A DNA stretch of 64,000 nt from Zhengitettix transpicula (taxonomy: Eukaryota; Arthropoda; Insecta; Orthoptera; Tetrigidae): the NCBI GenBank assembly GCA_037074705.1, contig CM073595.1, positions 69,116,139-69,180,138 of the forward strand, given 5' to 3'. The notes under the pieces were generated by a model, which worked only from the letters and a program-made list of their open reading frames with translations, was not told where the DNA came from and ran no database searches. A program made the translations under genes and the position numbers. Each line of letters opens with the position of its first letter. Position 1 is the stretch's first letter. Below are positions 35,530 to 48,389 of this stretch, piece by piece.

Positions 35530-36455
35530 GCCGCCGATCACGAACCAGCCTCCATTGCTGAAAATGATTTGATCCTTCTAAGCATTATATTACGTGCGCT
35601 GATATGCAACGCAACGAGGACTTCCGACTTAATATCTAGTAATAAGAAAGTAACGCCTACATTTTCCCTGCGGGGAAAAATAACCCGAACCGGTCCGTGC
35701 CTGACTGATTTCGAAGACACACGTTCAGACAAACATCAAAGTTTTGCAATTTATCTCAGTGGTTTTCATTACTTCGATTGTATTCACCAATATCACTTTG
35801 TTGAGGAGGCTAAATTTTGGACGAAGGACCTGATTGCCTGGAAATTTTATTTCCAATCCTGCGCATCATGGTTCTTGATCACGGCGTCAAAGCTGACTGG
35901 GCTTAATTGACTAGAACCGGCCATAAAATTAGGCTGTTGAGAAAATCTACCTCGTTGCCAAAGATGAAACTGGTAAAGTGAGCCCCGGAAATGACATAGT
36001 TCTGCGTTTCCTAGAACGAGAGTTAATTAAATTCACTGTTAGTAGAGGGGATGACTTGTCGATGATATAAATGACAAAAGGAAAATTATAAGTGTTTAAC
36101 ACTCACGTTTATTCTTTGGCGAAATACAGAGATTTTTACAGTTCGTAACGTCATCTTATAATTCTTAAAGAAAATAAAGCGCTGAAATTCTATTCGAAGA
36201 CCTTAGAATAATTATTTTAAAAATTATTAGTTTAGAAATGATAATTTAGCATTCGAAACACAAAATTTTGGAGTCGATAATTTTATAAATTGACATACAC
36301 GTCCATTTATCTTATGTATCGATACTATAATTATCATGTGATAATTAAATAAATTTGAGAATGTTTCATGTTTTAAATTTTGGACAATAGTGTTTCGATC
36401 TGGATCGTATAATGTGCATACAACAGTATACTGGAGTTCCGTAATAAATACACAT
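35530..36455. other. nothing recognised
   Basis: A transition from the GC-rich block back to AT-rich DNA. The 113-codon open frame at 35569 (+) has no recognisable motif. Confidence 0.45.
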
Positions 36456-36464
36456 TATGCAGGA

Positions 36465-37115
36465 AATACTGGTGGAGCGGAGTAGCCGCCGATATTTTCG
36501 CCGAAAGACAATTTTTCAGGGTCAATGGGATTGATAATGTTTCTCTACATGATGATTGTGTATAATTTCAACCCCATTCGGTATAGATGTGAAGCACCCT
36601 CAGGGGTGGGGGTGGTGGGGCGTTACATAAAAATAACGCAAAGCAACCGAGTTTGGAGTCAAATCCGGGGTTATCGATGTCGCTGATTTTAACTAAAATT
36701 CAACTTGTCGATTAAGTTGCACTTAAGGGGAAAACAATGTGTGTATGTTTCGCATAAAAATCTATAGCTGTGGAGCAAATTTGACCAAATTTTGTATGTG
36801 TTCCTGTCGAACCGGAAACAAACACAATGGGGCTAAAAACAATTACTACCGCTAGGGGCGGTTGACGCTGGTGGAAATTTATAAACATGTTGAAACGGCT
36901 GATATTTTCGTAGAAAGAAAAATTTTCAGGGTCTATGAGATAGATAGTATTTCTTCAGATGTTCCGGTATGGAAGGGGAGAAAATTCAGGGATGGTGGTG
37001 GAGGGGCGTTACATAAAAATAACGCGAAAGCAACCTAGATTGGGGGATAATCTGGGGTTATGGATGTCACTGATTTTAATTATGACAATTATGACAACCC
37101 GGGCACCCAGCTAGT
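36465..37115 (-). repeat. R1 repeat, tandem dimer, reverse orientation
   Basis: Two R1 units in the same direction. The first (36465-36720) carries 'GGAGCGGAGTAGCCGCCG', 'GATGATTGTGTATAATTTC', 'GAAGCACCCTCAGGGGTGGG' and 'CGATGTCGCTGATTTTAA'. The second (36725-37115) begins with the outer end (GTATGTTTCGCATAAAAATC), continues through AACCGGAAACAAACACAAT and 'AACATGTTGAAACGGCTGAT', and finishes with GACAACCCGGGCACCCAGCT. That is the complement of the GCTGGGTGCCCGG start seen at 940 and 2811. This copy shows both true ends of the family and gives the best template for defining it. Confidence 0.8.
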
Positions 37116-37119
37116 TTAA

Positions 37120-37870
37120 AAATAAAGATAAAGACGGGTTTATTGAATTGCATTGAGCAAAGAGAAAATAACGTCTGCAGTTCTTACTGCACTTCACTTC
37201 ACTGCCGTAAATATGAAACTCAAGTTTAGAAAGGACCCTTATTAATCTATGATTTTATTTTAACTTCACTCTATTTTATTAATAGCAATCTTATTATTTT
37301 TACAATAAATCCCTAAGTCGTTAATCTTCTTTTGAATTGTATTATAATATATATAATCTATTAATAATTGAGGCTACCAATATATTTTATATCAGCCGCA
37401 GGAAATCAAAAGTTATAATTTTTCGAACCATTTATTTTGTCTAAGAAGCTTTTGGCAACGCCATCATTAACTTCATTTTCCAAAACAATTGTTGAAAAAT
37501 TTATTACGTCAATTACATCCGCTCCAATCATTTGTCGTACAATGATCTATTTCATTCGGTATCTCGTGAATGTAATAATATACTCCTTCCGAAGATCCTT
37601 AAGCGTTGTTATATGTATTTTAGAATGATTACTGTCACTTTGAAATCTTAAGGGTCTATCCTTTTATGGGTACTGTTGTCCTCCGTACCGAAGACGAATA
37701 GGATTTTTCTATAATGCTGGAAACGTTGATCTATCATGTTTTCCTGTCTCACTACGTCTACATTTACCCGTCTACCTACCGAATTAACAATGGCTTTATA
37801 TATTTATGTTTCGTCCCTTATTCCAATGTTAGAGTTCCTTAATGTTTCTCCCCTTGGACCTGCATAAGTT
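37120..37870. other. nothing firmly recognised
   Basis: AT-rich, with possible decayed minus-strand coding at about 37500-37860. Pieces such as DVVRQENMIDQRFQHYRK look protein-like, but no family is recognisable. Confidence 0.35.
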
Positions 37871-37879
37871 GTCTTAAGT

Positions 37880-38425
37880 TTAATTCGCCTTAGCCTGTGA
37901 CGATGAGTACGAATGTGACCTCTGGCCTTCCACTCTCACGTGTCACTATAACCGTACCCGGGACCGCTGTGGCAGCCGGAACGGCACATCGCTTCACCGT
38001 GGAAACTTCAGTGCTAACCTTCTTATCTCCAGCAGTTAAACATTTATATACATCGAACCGTACGTACCGTTTGTGAGCTGCGATGGCAATCTTGCAGTTT
38101 TCTCTTTTAATTTGGCAGTGGTGACAACGGCAGCTGGCAAAAGTGGGTGGCGTGTGTGTGTGAGTGAAAGAGAGAGCGGGAGACAGACAGAGAAACAGAA
38201 TCCTCCTATCACGGACCGCCAGTCTGTCCAGAGTTTCCACATGTGTTATACAACGCCAAGCTTGCGAATATTGCAACATTCGCCAGGAATTTTTTATTAT
38301 CGTCGTTAGTTTGACTATATTTTTGCACGGACGGTTTCGTACCTTCACAGCAAAATCGAAAGGCAGTGAGTGTTCCAAGGTGATACCTGATCTTTGTAAC
38401 ATGTGCAGGGTCATGCACGGCTAAT
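37880..38425. promoter_or_regulatory. GC-richer block, candidate conserved non-coding element
   Basis: It contains the longest open frame in the window (174 codons, minus, 37890-38414). That frame passes straight through a CACACA / GAGAGA simple tract (encoding THTHTPP) and has overlapping open frames on +, so I read it as chance. GC-richer DNA with GGGACCGCTGTGGCAGCC and GATAAGAAGG-type sites suggests a regulatory element. An exon is possible but unsupported. Confidence 0.25.
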
Positions 38426-38429
38426 CCGC

Positions 38430-39640
38430 TCTCTTAATGTCGCAATATGAAGAAAGAAATCCGCCGGGATTAAACTTGCTGACCCCACGTGGGCCCGAGA
38501 TACGCACAACACAAGACGACCAGCATTCTCTTTAATTTATTTATCTCGGTTAGCCGTACCTTTACTCGAGGAAAGTCTCGTGGTCCTTAAATCCTGTAAT
38601 CCCGCTTTCGATTTCACTCGTATTTAGCGAAATGAACATAAAAATTTCTTTCGTAAGACGTCAACTGTTGTTACTGTCACCCGCTAAACACTAAAATTTC
38701 CACGAGGAAAAAATATTTAAAGCATTAAAAGCGAAATTAGTCTCATGAAAAGACTAATATACCTTGTATCAAGACTGCATACAGAATTTTTGTTTTACTT
38801 TTAGATCAACCTTTTATTTTGATATTTCAACTTTTGTAACTAACAAAGTAATTGAAAAGTCAAAAATAATACGATCTCCGCATTTCTTCTATCAAGGCTT
38901 CACATTTTCTCCCATGATTATATTAATTAATCTTAAACATAAAACTGACGTTAAGAAATGATTGTGAGTAATCCATTTTTTTTCTCTCTTCTAAGACATC
39001 ATTTTTAAAATATTCGATCCATGCAATTGTTTTGTTCACATAATTTCCCTCGTAATTCAATGTCCACAATTAATCTGTATTGCAGGCTGGAAAATGTATA
39101 GTTTTCAGTGGAACTTAATTTTAACATCGATAAAAACATTCTGCAGCGATAGGTTCTTCTTCACCAACAAAATGCTAAATAAGACCCTGTTTCCGGATAG
39201 AATATTGGCAAGTATTTTCGAGATAATTATTTTACTCTACGCCTAGTTGTAGACATTGTGACTCGATTTAGGAATTCTTATTTTATTTATACTTTATAAT
39301 GCAATGCTTTTAACAGCCAATTTTTCAAATGAAATACAGATATATTTTACTGTGAGAATCAATGTCTATTGTGCCATCACTCGTTACTCGTGCTATTTTT
39401 GGCTCGTCTAGATCTCTCTCCCTGACAATTCAATTCTGTAGTACCGATTTCGTTCCCGTCTCAAATTAATTTTTTAATTTTTTTATGGGGTGAATTAACG
39501 GTCCATATAAATAGATTAAAAATGAGAAAAATTGCACGTGTGCTCTGTTTTTTTATAATCAACTGGAAGCCAATTCACATTTGTCACAGATTAAATAAGT
39601 ATTAAAAATACTCATTCACAATGCGACTAGTTGTATGAAT
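38430..39640. other. nothing recognised
   Basis: AT-rich DNA without a supportable feature. Confidence 0.5.
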
Positions 39641-39649
39641 TAGGATTAT

Positions 39650-40640
39650 ATTACAAGTCTCTTTGAAATTTAAAGACTTTAATTATAATATTTAATTACA
39701 CTAAATGTGTTGAAACAGTCTCAGGTGTTTTTTAAAATTGATTTCCTACAAAGATGAATATAAAATATTTGATGGGCTCTATAGGCCTACCCTTGTACCA
39801 TGTTAAATATTATCCAGGCTATTAATAAAAATTGATGAAATGTTTGTGAAACGTGTCAACCAAAATTTTTTTAAATTTATTTTCTAAACATGCATTAGGG
39901 AAGGATTTGAATTACATTTATTTCGTATTTTTATTACACTCGATAAAAACCAATTTAGTCGAAAGCTTAGTAAAACACAGAAATGCTTTTGCGACTGTGA
40001 AAGTTGGTTTCCTCTAACGTCTTTTCCAAAAAACTATAAAAAATATTTTAATGTTTCAAAAAATATATTTATATTTGATTTGTTTTAAAAAAAAACTGTT
40101 TCAAATGTCAAAACGAAACGTCTTGTGTTTATTGTAATTAAATCTTAAGTCTGTAAAATACCAAACAACTCTTCCGTTATTTTTTTTAATAATATACTAC
40201 AGAGACAACTATTGTCAAGAATTAAATTACGAACATCTGTTTTAAATCCTTCGCTTTTATAGGAGAGATTTTGAATTATTTTTATGTTGTTCTTATCTTA
40301 CAGACGATAGAGGCTAATTAAGCCTAAGGTTTAATAAAACCCAGAAGTTCATTGCGACTGTAAAAGTGGTTTTCACCTATATATATATATTTTGGAATAA
40401 CTATAAAAATTATGTTAACATTAAAAAAAAAATTTATAATTAAATCATAAAACACCTGAAGCTATTTCAAATATCGATGCGTGTTGTGTTTAATGTAATT
40501 AAATATTAAATTTAAAGAATGAAAAGTTATAAAAGTCTGTTTTGTTTTTTTATTTATTAATATAATACAACAGTAAATATTCTTAAGAATTATATTACCA
40601 ACGACTGTTTTAAATGCTTCGCTATATTCATGTCGTTACG
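39650..40640. repeat. three diverged copies of a Penelope-like terminal repeat (one inverted, two tandem)
   Basis: Two direct copies (about 39955-40310 and 40316-40640) share blocks in the same order: TAAAACACAGAAATG / TAAAACCCAGAAGTTC, GCGACTGTGAAAG / GCGACTGTAAAAG, CTGTTTCAAATGTC / CTATTTCAAATATC, TTGTGTTTATTGTAATTAAA / TTGTGTTTAATGTAATTAAA, and CTGTTTTAAATCCTTCGCT / CTGTTTTAAATGCTTCGCT. A third, inverted piece at 39660-39735 reads on the minus strand AAACACCTGAGACTGTTTCA followed by TAATTAAATATTATAATT. The 40.1 kb copy keeps GAAACGTC (40115-40122), and the 40.45 kb copy keeps ACACCTGAAG. That links the set to the hammerhead-like motifs elsewhere in the window. Confidence 0.6.
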
Positions 40641-40649
40641 AGTAAATTG

Positions 40650-42730
40650 AGCAGAAAAACTAAAAATAAAAGCGGCGTATATATACTTGTAATAATAAAA
40701 ATTTCCAAGTTTAATAATAATACTGGATAACAGTAAGTGCATTCCATAACTGCTTGTAAGGTTACAAAATACGTAAATATTGCGAAATAAAACGCGACTT
40801 GCGTTATACATATCGTACAGGCCCACAACCCTGAAGTTACAAGGTGCTGCTGACCTCGAAATACCATATTAGAATTGCATCTCTCCAACCATTCGGAATA
40901 TTTGAATTTTAACCGAGAATTGTTCCCTTATAACGAACCGATTTACAAGTATCTGAACTATTCTAACTTAATTGTAGCCTGTTTTTATAGTGTTTTGTTA
41001 TATTATTTGTGGTTCAGATTTAATAGTTGCACGGTTTTAGTCTCTCAAAATTGCGACCGGGTATATATTTTTGTTATCATCTCCTCTTTCCGTCGTTTAG
41101 ATAAAAGTACTTTATTGTAATATTTTTTTGTCATAACCGTATCACATAACATAAGGCCTGGATGAGGAAAACAATTAAGGTAAGCTATAACACGGAATTG
41201 CCATTTGTACTCCATCTGATGAGGAAACCTTACCACGTGCCACCAAATAGGCTATTCTCAAAATTATTCTAGGTCTGCTAGAGTCGCTCGTGCTATCGTA
41301 GACAAACCAACCAGTTTCGAAATATGGCCGGGAATCGAATAAAGGAAGTCCAAGGACATATTCATCAGTGTTAACAGCCAAACTACGAAGGCTTATGCTT
41401 ACATGAAAGTGGAGTAGAATAACTTCGGAAAATTAGTGAATTCAACTTTTGCAAGTGTATCGAATGAAGTGGAACGTTACATTCGTGAAATTTTCAATAA
41501 GGCGCCAGCTCAAAAAGTTATATATCTGAACTACATCATGTTTGTAAAACAGGTAGAATCCAGGTATATTAATGTTTTGACACTTGTTTCAGAAAGTCGA
41601 TGTATTTTTAATAAACTTCATAGATAAATTCACATTATCTGTAGGCCGCCTATATATGATATAAATACAGTTTCCAAAAGTGTTTGAAGCTTAAACAATT
41701 TCAACCTTGTATCGCCGTGCAAGTTTCATGCATTTTGAAAGGTTGAGAGTCCGTTAAGATACGAGAGCCTTTTCCATTAGATAAAGAATAAGTTCTCGCG
41801 ACGATTAAATAAGAAAACTGTAGGAGTACTCAGTCATGGCATTCAAATTCCATCTTCGTATTGAATAACGCTGATCACTACAGAGAGTGAATTTAATCAA
41901 TTTGAGTTAATAACTAAATTTCTTTTACCGGTCTCGTCGAATCATACTTTGTGTTTTTGAATAAAAAAATTGTGTGATCGCTGATCAGCGTAATTCGTTC
42001 ATTGAGGAGAGTGAAGGGGGAGTATGTGGACTGGACTCACGAAACTGCGATGGCTTCAAAATTGCGCGGCATCTGGATAATTTAACTGATGGAAAAGACT
42101 ACATTAAAAAGACAAAATGTCTAATGAAGCTTTTATGCTCGACGACGACCACAGGTTATGGTTTTGACTGCTGATAATGAAGTTGAAAAAATTCTAACTT
42201 GTCTACAGATAACTGTCGGATGCAGATAGTTACAGGTTTCATAATCAAAGATAACATGTCTCAGAAAGTTTCACCGAGCAGAATTGTAACGTGACCTTTC
42301 TGTCACACGCTGAAGCAACTATATTGTTGATTATTTGTATTCTATCTTTTCTGTATTATTAACATTTACGGAATGTCTATAGGAGTCTCAGTGATTTATG
42401 CAAGATCGCCGGAAACGACGAAAGGATTTTAAAATCATTGACCAAAAGTAAAACAATAAAGCACCAAGCTTTCAGGAGAGAACTTTAATGGTTGACAGGT
42501 TTAAATTTAGCAGCGAATTGCACTTAATCGTGATAAAGTCTGTGTGCATATAGTCGAGTGATAGTTGTTTACTGCTAGGATTTATAAAAGGAAAAAGGCG
42601 ACCAAGGTCTGGTTATTGAGCATGTGATCAACTACTGCGTATCCTCCAAACACTCGGAGAAGAACGCAGTTTAACGTGGTTCTCCTCTGTTGATGCTAAG
42701 ATAGGTTTATACAATTAGAAGAGCCGTCCT
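40650..42730. other. nothing recognised
   Basis: No supportable gene. A good donor-like AAG|GTAAGC at 41179/41180 (+) has no acceptor or frame to go with it. Confidence 0.45.
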
Positions 42731-42739
42731 TCGACCCTG

Positions 42740-42930
42740 TGTTTCATTATGCGTTCATTAGTATGTCGGGCTGCGGTCCCGACAATCGCGATTCAATACC
42801 TCGGAATTGTGCAAGTTACCGTGAATTTCTTTCGGAATATGTGAGTGTGCCTCATGAATATGAAGCCTCGGGAAACCGCTGCCTTGCTCAGTTACTTCGG
42901 AATTTGCACTAAAGCAAGGCACTGGATTCA
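42740..42930 (+). repeat. tRNA-derived SINE
   Basis: A tRNA-like head with anticodon-arm-like GTCGGGCTGCGGTCCCGAC (42766-42784) and a B-box-like GATTCAATACC (42790-42800), followed by a body TGCCTCATGAATATGAAGCC and CGGGAAACCGCTGCCTTGCT. The body wording (…CATGAATATGAA…TCGGGAAACC) is of a kind I associate with arthropod SINEs. There is no poly-A tail, and the copy is diverged. Confidence 0.55.
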
Positions 42931-42939
42931 GTGAATTCA

Positions 42940-45230
42940 GCTCATTTATCTTGAATTATTAAATAATAATGATTATCCAGGCTGCACATTAAAATCGTCA
43001 CTGTGATTGTTTTCAGAAATACAATTCACTTATGTTCGACATTGTATTTCGATATTGTAATATTCTCCTATGTCTATTGATAATCCCAAATCGAGACATC
43101 AAGGAGAAAAATGTACTTCGATTAATCTTTGGTGTTCCAAGAATATGTGATATATCCAGATTAGTTATGCTCCTTATTAATAATATACAATTATTAATAT
43201 GTATTTTGAAGTTTAACTTCCTGTAAGGAAGACTAATTCACTGCAACGTATTATTATAAGAATACAACACAAACACATTGAATTCTACGAAAAAGAAAGC
43301 GTATATCTCTCATTTATAACTACAGTGATGACGTACTGTTGACGTCACGTCTTCAATCCAATTTCTCACTTCAGTCTTCTAAAATTACTCATATTATCAC
43401 CATTATTACATATTTAATCTGCTTTAATTATTCTTGCATAAGCTTAAATTGTTTTGAATATAAATAAATATTTGATCATGACACCGAATATATATATATA
43501 TAAAAAACTGACTATACGTGCGTGACAAATAATACTCGATAGGCATATTGTTTGATTGTTAAACTTACTTCTGCTTTTCAGGATTCACTCTTCCACATAC
43601 ATCAAATGAATAGACATGTACAGTATTTCTGATTATAAATCGTTAGACTATATTATTAATTCATAAAATAAACAGATCACTTGTACCAAAGATATATTCC
43701 CAACAACATACTCCACGATCATACACCTCTTTCCTATTAAAAAAAACCCCATCAACTTCTCAAGATTAGGAACGCAAAAACAAATGATAACTTTGTCATA
43801 TTACAGTATCATGTCCTCGAAAATCGTACTATTTGATTCCCCCTCCCCAAACCAGATCACCTGAAATGCTGCCTAGTTTATTATTTGTCAGTTCGATCCT
43901 TTCCTTTTGAAGGTCAACATCTTCAACTAAGTTTATTTGCGGCAAGCTTTAGTCTCAATAAATTTGAATCCAGTTCATAAAGTGTTTTTTTTTCTTCACC
44001 ACAGTTCCTACTAAACCGTAAACCGTATATTAATTCCTATCGTCGAAAAATAAACCCTACTTATTTTCCTTATGTCTTCTTAGGACGCCGTAAAGCCGCA
44101 AATAGTATTTTAATAATTCTTAACTTTATTTAAAGTGTTATTAGACTGGTTCTTTAATTCTGTTGTTAATTTTTTATATGTAAATACTTTAGTTTTGAAG
44201 CTCCATAGCTCAATGTAGTACTATGGTTCAAATTTTAATTGCACTTTGCAAGTAAGATCCATTTTATTCTTGGATCAAATTTTCCACTTTTCCACATTTT
44301 GTATTTTACATTGTAGTTAAACTATTGAACACTGGATAATTTTTATAGGCCTTATGCATCGTTTTCTGATATTTCACTTTCACTCAGCAAATAGACTTTA
44401 TCTAAAAATTTCCATAAAATATTTCGAGACTTTTGAGAAGGTATAATTCATGAGTCGTGCTACAAATATGTAATAAAACACGAAAAAATCTTCGCAAATG
44501 AGCTACGAAAAATCAAAGTTGTAGCTCGTTGTGATTTTTGATAAACTTATCAAGTATTGTATCTGTTTTGAGTCCATTATACAGTACCTGATCTATGATT
44601 AATTTTCTGTTAACCATTAGCTTTTTAAAAAAAACACGTTCCAGAAGTAAAAAATGCAAATGTACAAGGTTTATGAGAGTAAAAAAATTCTAAAAAAATA
44701 TTTAAAATATGTAAACCTAATATACAAAGAATAAGTATTTCATAATCGATGGATATGTTTTTTTTTTATCTCCCCATGTGTGGCAACATTTTTATGAAAA
44801 ACCCCTGTGTAGTGTATTTAGCATATTGGTAAAATATTGATAGGTCATTATATATTGAAACATTTTTTCTTATATTAGACTGCATAAGTAATATTTATCA
44901 GTGCCTGTAATGTTAATTTTGTATTCGGAAAGGCTTCAAATTACAATATTTGACGTGTACAATGTTATTTTTCGTACAAAACTGCAAAACGTTTTCTGCA
45001 GTATATAGTCACTTAACGTGCCACATTATGGTCTCTTTTTATTTTGGAAAATGGAAAGGTAGCGTCCGAGATTTTGATTAAACCATTAGTCCTCGAATGG
45101 GTAAATAGGATTCATTACATAAAAATACAGTATAATCATTAGATGCTACAATTATAAGTTAACATGCACATAACTAAAAATCGGGAACACAAATTTCCCT
45201 GTGCAACATAACTAAAATTACTATATAGTA
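42940..45230. other. very AT-rich DNA, nothing recognised
   Basis: Includes a short (AT)n run at 43490-43502. No gene, exon or repeat family is seen. Confidence 0.55.
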
Positions 45231-45239
45231 ATAATAATA

Positions 45240-45355
45240 AAGAATGTAGTCTTTCTCGGTGTAGAGAATGAATAAGGTCTTCTCCGGCTTCTAACCGAGT
45301 AAACAATTGTATTTGCGACGTTTCGATGACGTTCACTGTCATCGTCTTCTAGCAA
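45240..45355 (-). repeat. Penelope-type hammerhead-like motif, degenerate core
   Basis: On the minus strand the order is CTAGAAGA, a stem II hairpin with six perfect pairs (GATGAC / GTCATC, + positions 45325-45330 and 45338-45343, loop of seven), then GAAACGTC (+ 45317-45324) and GCAAATAC. The core has an extra base compared with CUGANGA, so cleavage is unlikely. The following minus-strand sequence (encoding FTRLEAGEDLIHSLHRER) may belong to the same element. Confidence 0.5.
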
Positions 45356-45359
45356 CAGT

Positions 45360-46865
45360 GTTGAACAGTTTTGTGAACAAGACTATTCAATAATAATGAA
45401 TCTTTAACATTAATAAGGGTATAATAACAGAAAATCCTAGGATAAAAGTTTTGTAATAAATAAATAAAAGGGTATAATATATTATTTACAGTATTCAAAC
45501 AAATTGAATACGCACTAGGTAAAAAATAAATATTTAGAGAACACACTATTGTCTTATATTTTCTTGTATTACGTATTTAACCCCGCATTCGTCTCAATTA
45601 TTTGAGGAAACGTAAGGCTAGGATGACTATATGGGAATTTGAAACCCAGAATATGACGAGTCCCGCGAATTGCCGCCACGGTTACCTGCTCGTTAGATTA
45701 TATATTGATAAAATCTGTTCGAGACATTTGTCTTGGATGTAGTCTTCCCTACTCTGATTTTGTTATGTGAGTCCTGAATCCAGTCTAGGTATCATTTAAT
45801 TCCTCTTTTCCTTTGATTAAACATGTAATATTTTCCTTTATTTTCGAGCGTTTTACGTGTCACGCCAAAGGTAAACCTTGAGTTCTTTAATGTTGTCAAA
45901 GTTTACCGCCGTATGTACAGGCTTTGTGATTTTTCTTCTCGAGGAGCAGAATGGGTGCTCTAGCCTTGGCACGAGGATGATTTGAAACTGGGAGCTGGGC
46001 ACGCCTGGGTGTGGTCTCCGCTTGACCTTAATATTGCATTCCGTCCGCAGCACTTAGAGACATATGTGTGATTTCATACACGAGGATGAAGGAATCCGTG
46101 ACCGTTATATAGCATCCGCTGGATTTCGAAGGTGCAGATAAGGGGGCAAGGTGAACGGCCGATCGCCATGCATGCCACGTCGCAGTTGTCTGTGCGTTAA
46201 ATCACCATACTTCCACGTAGCTCCGAAGGGGCATTCTGCCTACTAAGTCCTGCACCCACAAATCGCCGATGAGATCTATCCTCTCATCACACCAGTAATT
46301 ATCAACAGTGATACTGGACCGATCCGGTAAGAATTCCCTCAACACCACTAATGATCCCACACAGCAAAAATTATAAACGACCAATCAAAAAATTACAAGC
46401 AGCGGTGGTGACGTTCGATACTGGTTGTTAGGAACGACGTTTTCTCATCTCCCGAAATTGCTGGAACTGGACATCGACCTCGATCGCTTTATTCGCTGTC
46501 ATTCCTGGATAGCATACGGAAACCCTTGTCGCCGCGACTCACAACACAACGGAACGAATTCGAACTCATTGGCATGCGGCAAGCCGTCGTTGGTAGTCTG
46601 AATTAAGTAGGTCTATGACCGTACGAGTGTTCAGACTCACAAACTTCTGCACTACATTCAAACGCTTGATTGGTCGATGTGGCTTCCTTTCTCAAGATTT
46701 ACAGTAAAGGATTTAAGAAATATGTTACCTTCCCATTAGTCTAATCACGGAATATTAATTTGAGTTGTTCTTTACCAGTGCCAGGGCCATCGTTTAAAAT
46801 CGAAAATAAGTTTTAACTTCTCAAGCAAAATTTTAGTTTCGTATATTTCTTATAATTTGTGTGTT
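45360..46865. other. mixed DNA, no firm feature
   Basis: GC rises from about 45.85 to 46.6 kb. A minus-strand frame at 46202-46384 reads VLREFLPDRSSITVDNYWC, faintly like the mariner 'EFLP.GQT(I/V)N..YY' block, but the flanks do not support it. Confidence 0.35.
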
Positions 46866-46869
46866 TGTG

Positions 46870-47285
46870 TGCTGCCTCTGTGGTCCAATAGTTAATGTAA
46901 CGGTTCACAATACCAAACGTCCAGGAATGGGCAACGACCTTGTCAACTCGCAATGGACCAGCGTGGAAAAAACAGGCACATGACCCGTGGCAAGCACGTT
47001 ATGTGTGGGTAAGGGAGGCAAAACCACGGAAAAATGTGTTTAAAGGTCGATGTTGTATATAAAAATACATGATCCAACCAGATGGCGCCGCGTGATGAGC
47101 CGAGTGACTCGTATCGTTCAGGACGACGGTTCGAAACGTCATCTCTCTCTTTTGGGTTTTCCTCTGCTTCCCCTCAAATTATTCCGGCAAATGCTGGGAT
47201 GAGTCCTCATAAAGGGCTAGGATCCGAAAAACGGCCAAGGAAATCCGAGAATAAAACTGAGGAGAATCCCAAATGTCATGTATGA
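46870..47285 (+). repeat. tRNA-derived SINE(s)
   Basis: A first tRNA-like head lies at about 46873-46915 (CTGTGGTCCAATAGTTAATG then GGTTCACAATACC). The clearer one starts near 47085: A-box-like TGAGCCGAGTG (47096-47106), B box GGTTCGAAACG (47128-47138, one mismatch to GGTTCGANNCC), then a body with TCCGGCAAATGCTGGGATGA and CATAAAGGGCTAGG. The body phrase 'AAATGCTGGGATG' is common in orthopteroid and other arthropod SINEs, from general memory. They may be two halves of one element or nested copies. Confidence 0.6.
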
Positions 47286-48049
47286 TAAAGTCTTATTAGC
47301 TAACATTCCTCAATTCGTTCATCACGTGTGCTTTGTACTTTGTTACCGTGCAATTTGTGTGTGAGAGAAATAGTGTTCATATGTATGAAAGAATAATGTA
47401 CAAATTAAACGTCTATTCTGAGAGGTTTTGTATATGAGAAAGGGACTTGTCCGACCAATCACACCTACGTGGCTTGTTACTCGAGCACTGAACTTATTTG
47501 CATAATCTCACTGAGTGCGTAGGATTAGTCCGTGTTCCTACCCTCCATCTTGTCTCATTTCATGCAAAACTCTTCATGTCTAAATACATATATGCTTAGC
47601 TTTGCTCTATTCTAGTCGCTGCCTTGCATTTCTATTTTTATCTACCATTGTAGCTTCTATCTCCTGTGTGCCGTAATATAACTTGACTCATCCTTCGGTA
47701 TCTTTTACTCCTTCAACTTGTTTGAATATTTGAAGAATCTTAGGAAAAACGTACCACCTGAAAAATATTCATAATTCCATTTTTAGTTTCATCGTTAAGT
47801 TGTATCTTCAAATTCGTAATGTTTTCCAGTAACTTTTGAAATTAGAATAATATTTGTTCTGAATTTGAATTGTATAGTTTTGTTTACGATGCTAAAAGTG
47901 AAGGTTTGTTGCCACCCTGAAAATGTATTTTTAGCCGGCGAGATAAATGGCCATAGAAGTGTTCTCGATTTTCATAACGTATACTTATTCAAATTTCTAG
48001 AAATTGTAAAATTATAATAGTCTGGGTTAACAATTGCTTACCTCAGGAC

Positions 48050-48145
48050 ATATTACGAAACTTTGAGTTGTTGGGTATTGAACTACAGCCGTGTGATTCA
48101 CAATCGTGACCAGGTAACGACACTCGGTATCACTTGTATCGAAAT
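48050..48145 (-). repeat. tRNA-derived SINE head
   Basis: On the minus strand a tRNA-like sequence runs TACCGAGTGTCGTTACCTGG, then GTGAATCACACGGCTG, then a B-box-like AGTTCAATACC (+ 48074-48084, one or two mismatches). The body downstream is not recognised. Confidence 0.45.
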
Positions 48146-48389
48146 GACGTGATTGGGACTAATAGTTTGCAGCTGATCTTCCTTTTTATTCGTAGGGCCA
48201 TATACTGTTAGAGGACACTGGAGTACTTAACAGACATATCGATTACCCTATGCCATATTTGAAGTTGATGACTGAATGTTAAGAATCACATCCTCGGTAT
48301 CTACTGAAGATGGTGAACATACTTTCATAGAATGGTTCAGATGAGCTCTCAACGCGTGTGTGTTTACTGAAGGAAAAAAAAAACTTTAA

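Noticed and set aside
37890..38414. 174-codon open frame on the minus strand, the longest in the window
   Set aside because: It runs through a CA/GA simple tract, overlaps open frames on the other strand, has no recognisable domain and no splice support.
41170..41190. Strong donor AAG|GTAAGC on the + strand
   Set aside because: No acceptor, start codon context or coding frame upstream.
46202..46384. Minus-strand frame with EFLPDRSSITVDNYWC, resembling a mariner transposase block
   Set aside because: Neither the preceding nor the following transposase blocks can be found in any frame; a single weak block is not enough.
47128..47140. GGTTCGAAACGTC read as another hammerhead motif because of GAAACGTC
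   Set aside because: It sits 22 bases after an A box and fits a pol III B box; no stem II or CUGANGA precedes it.
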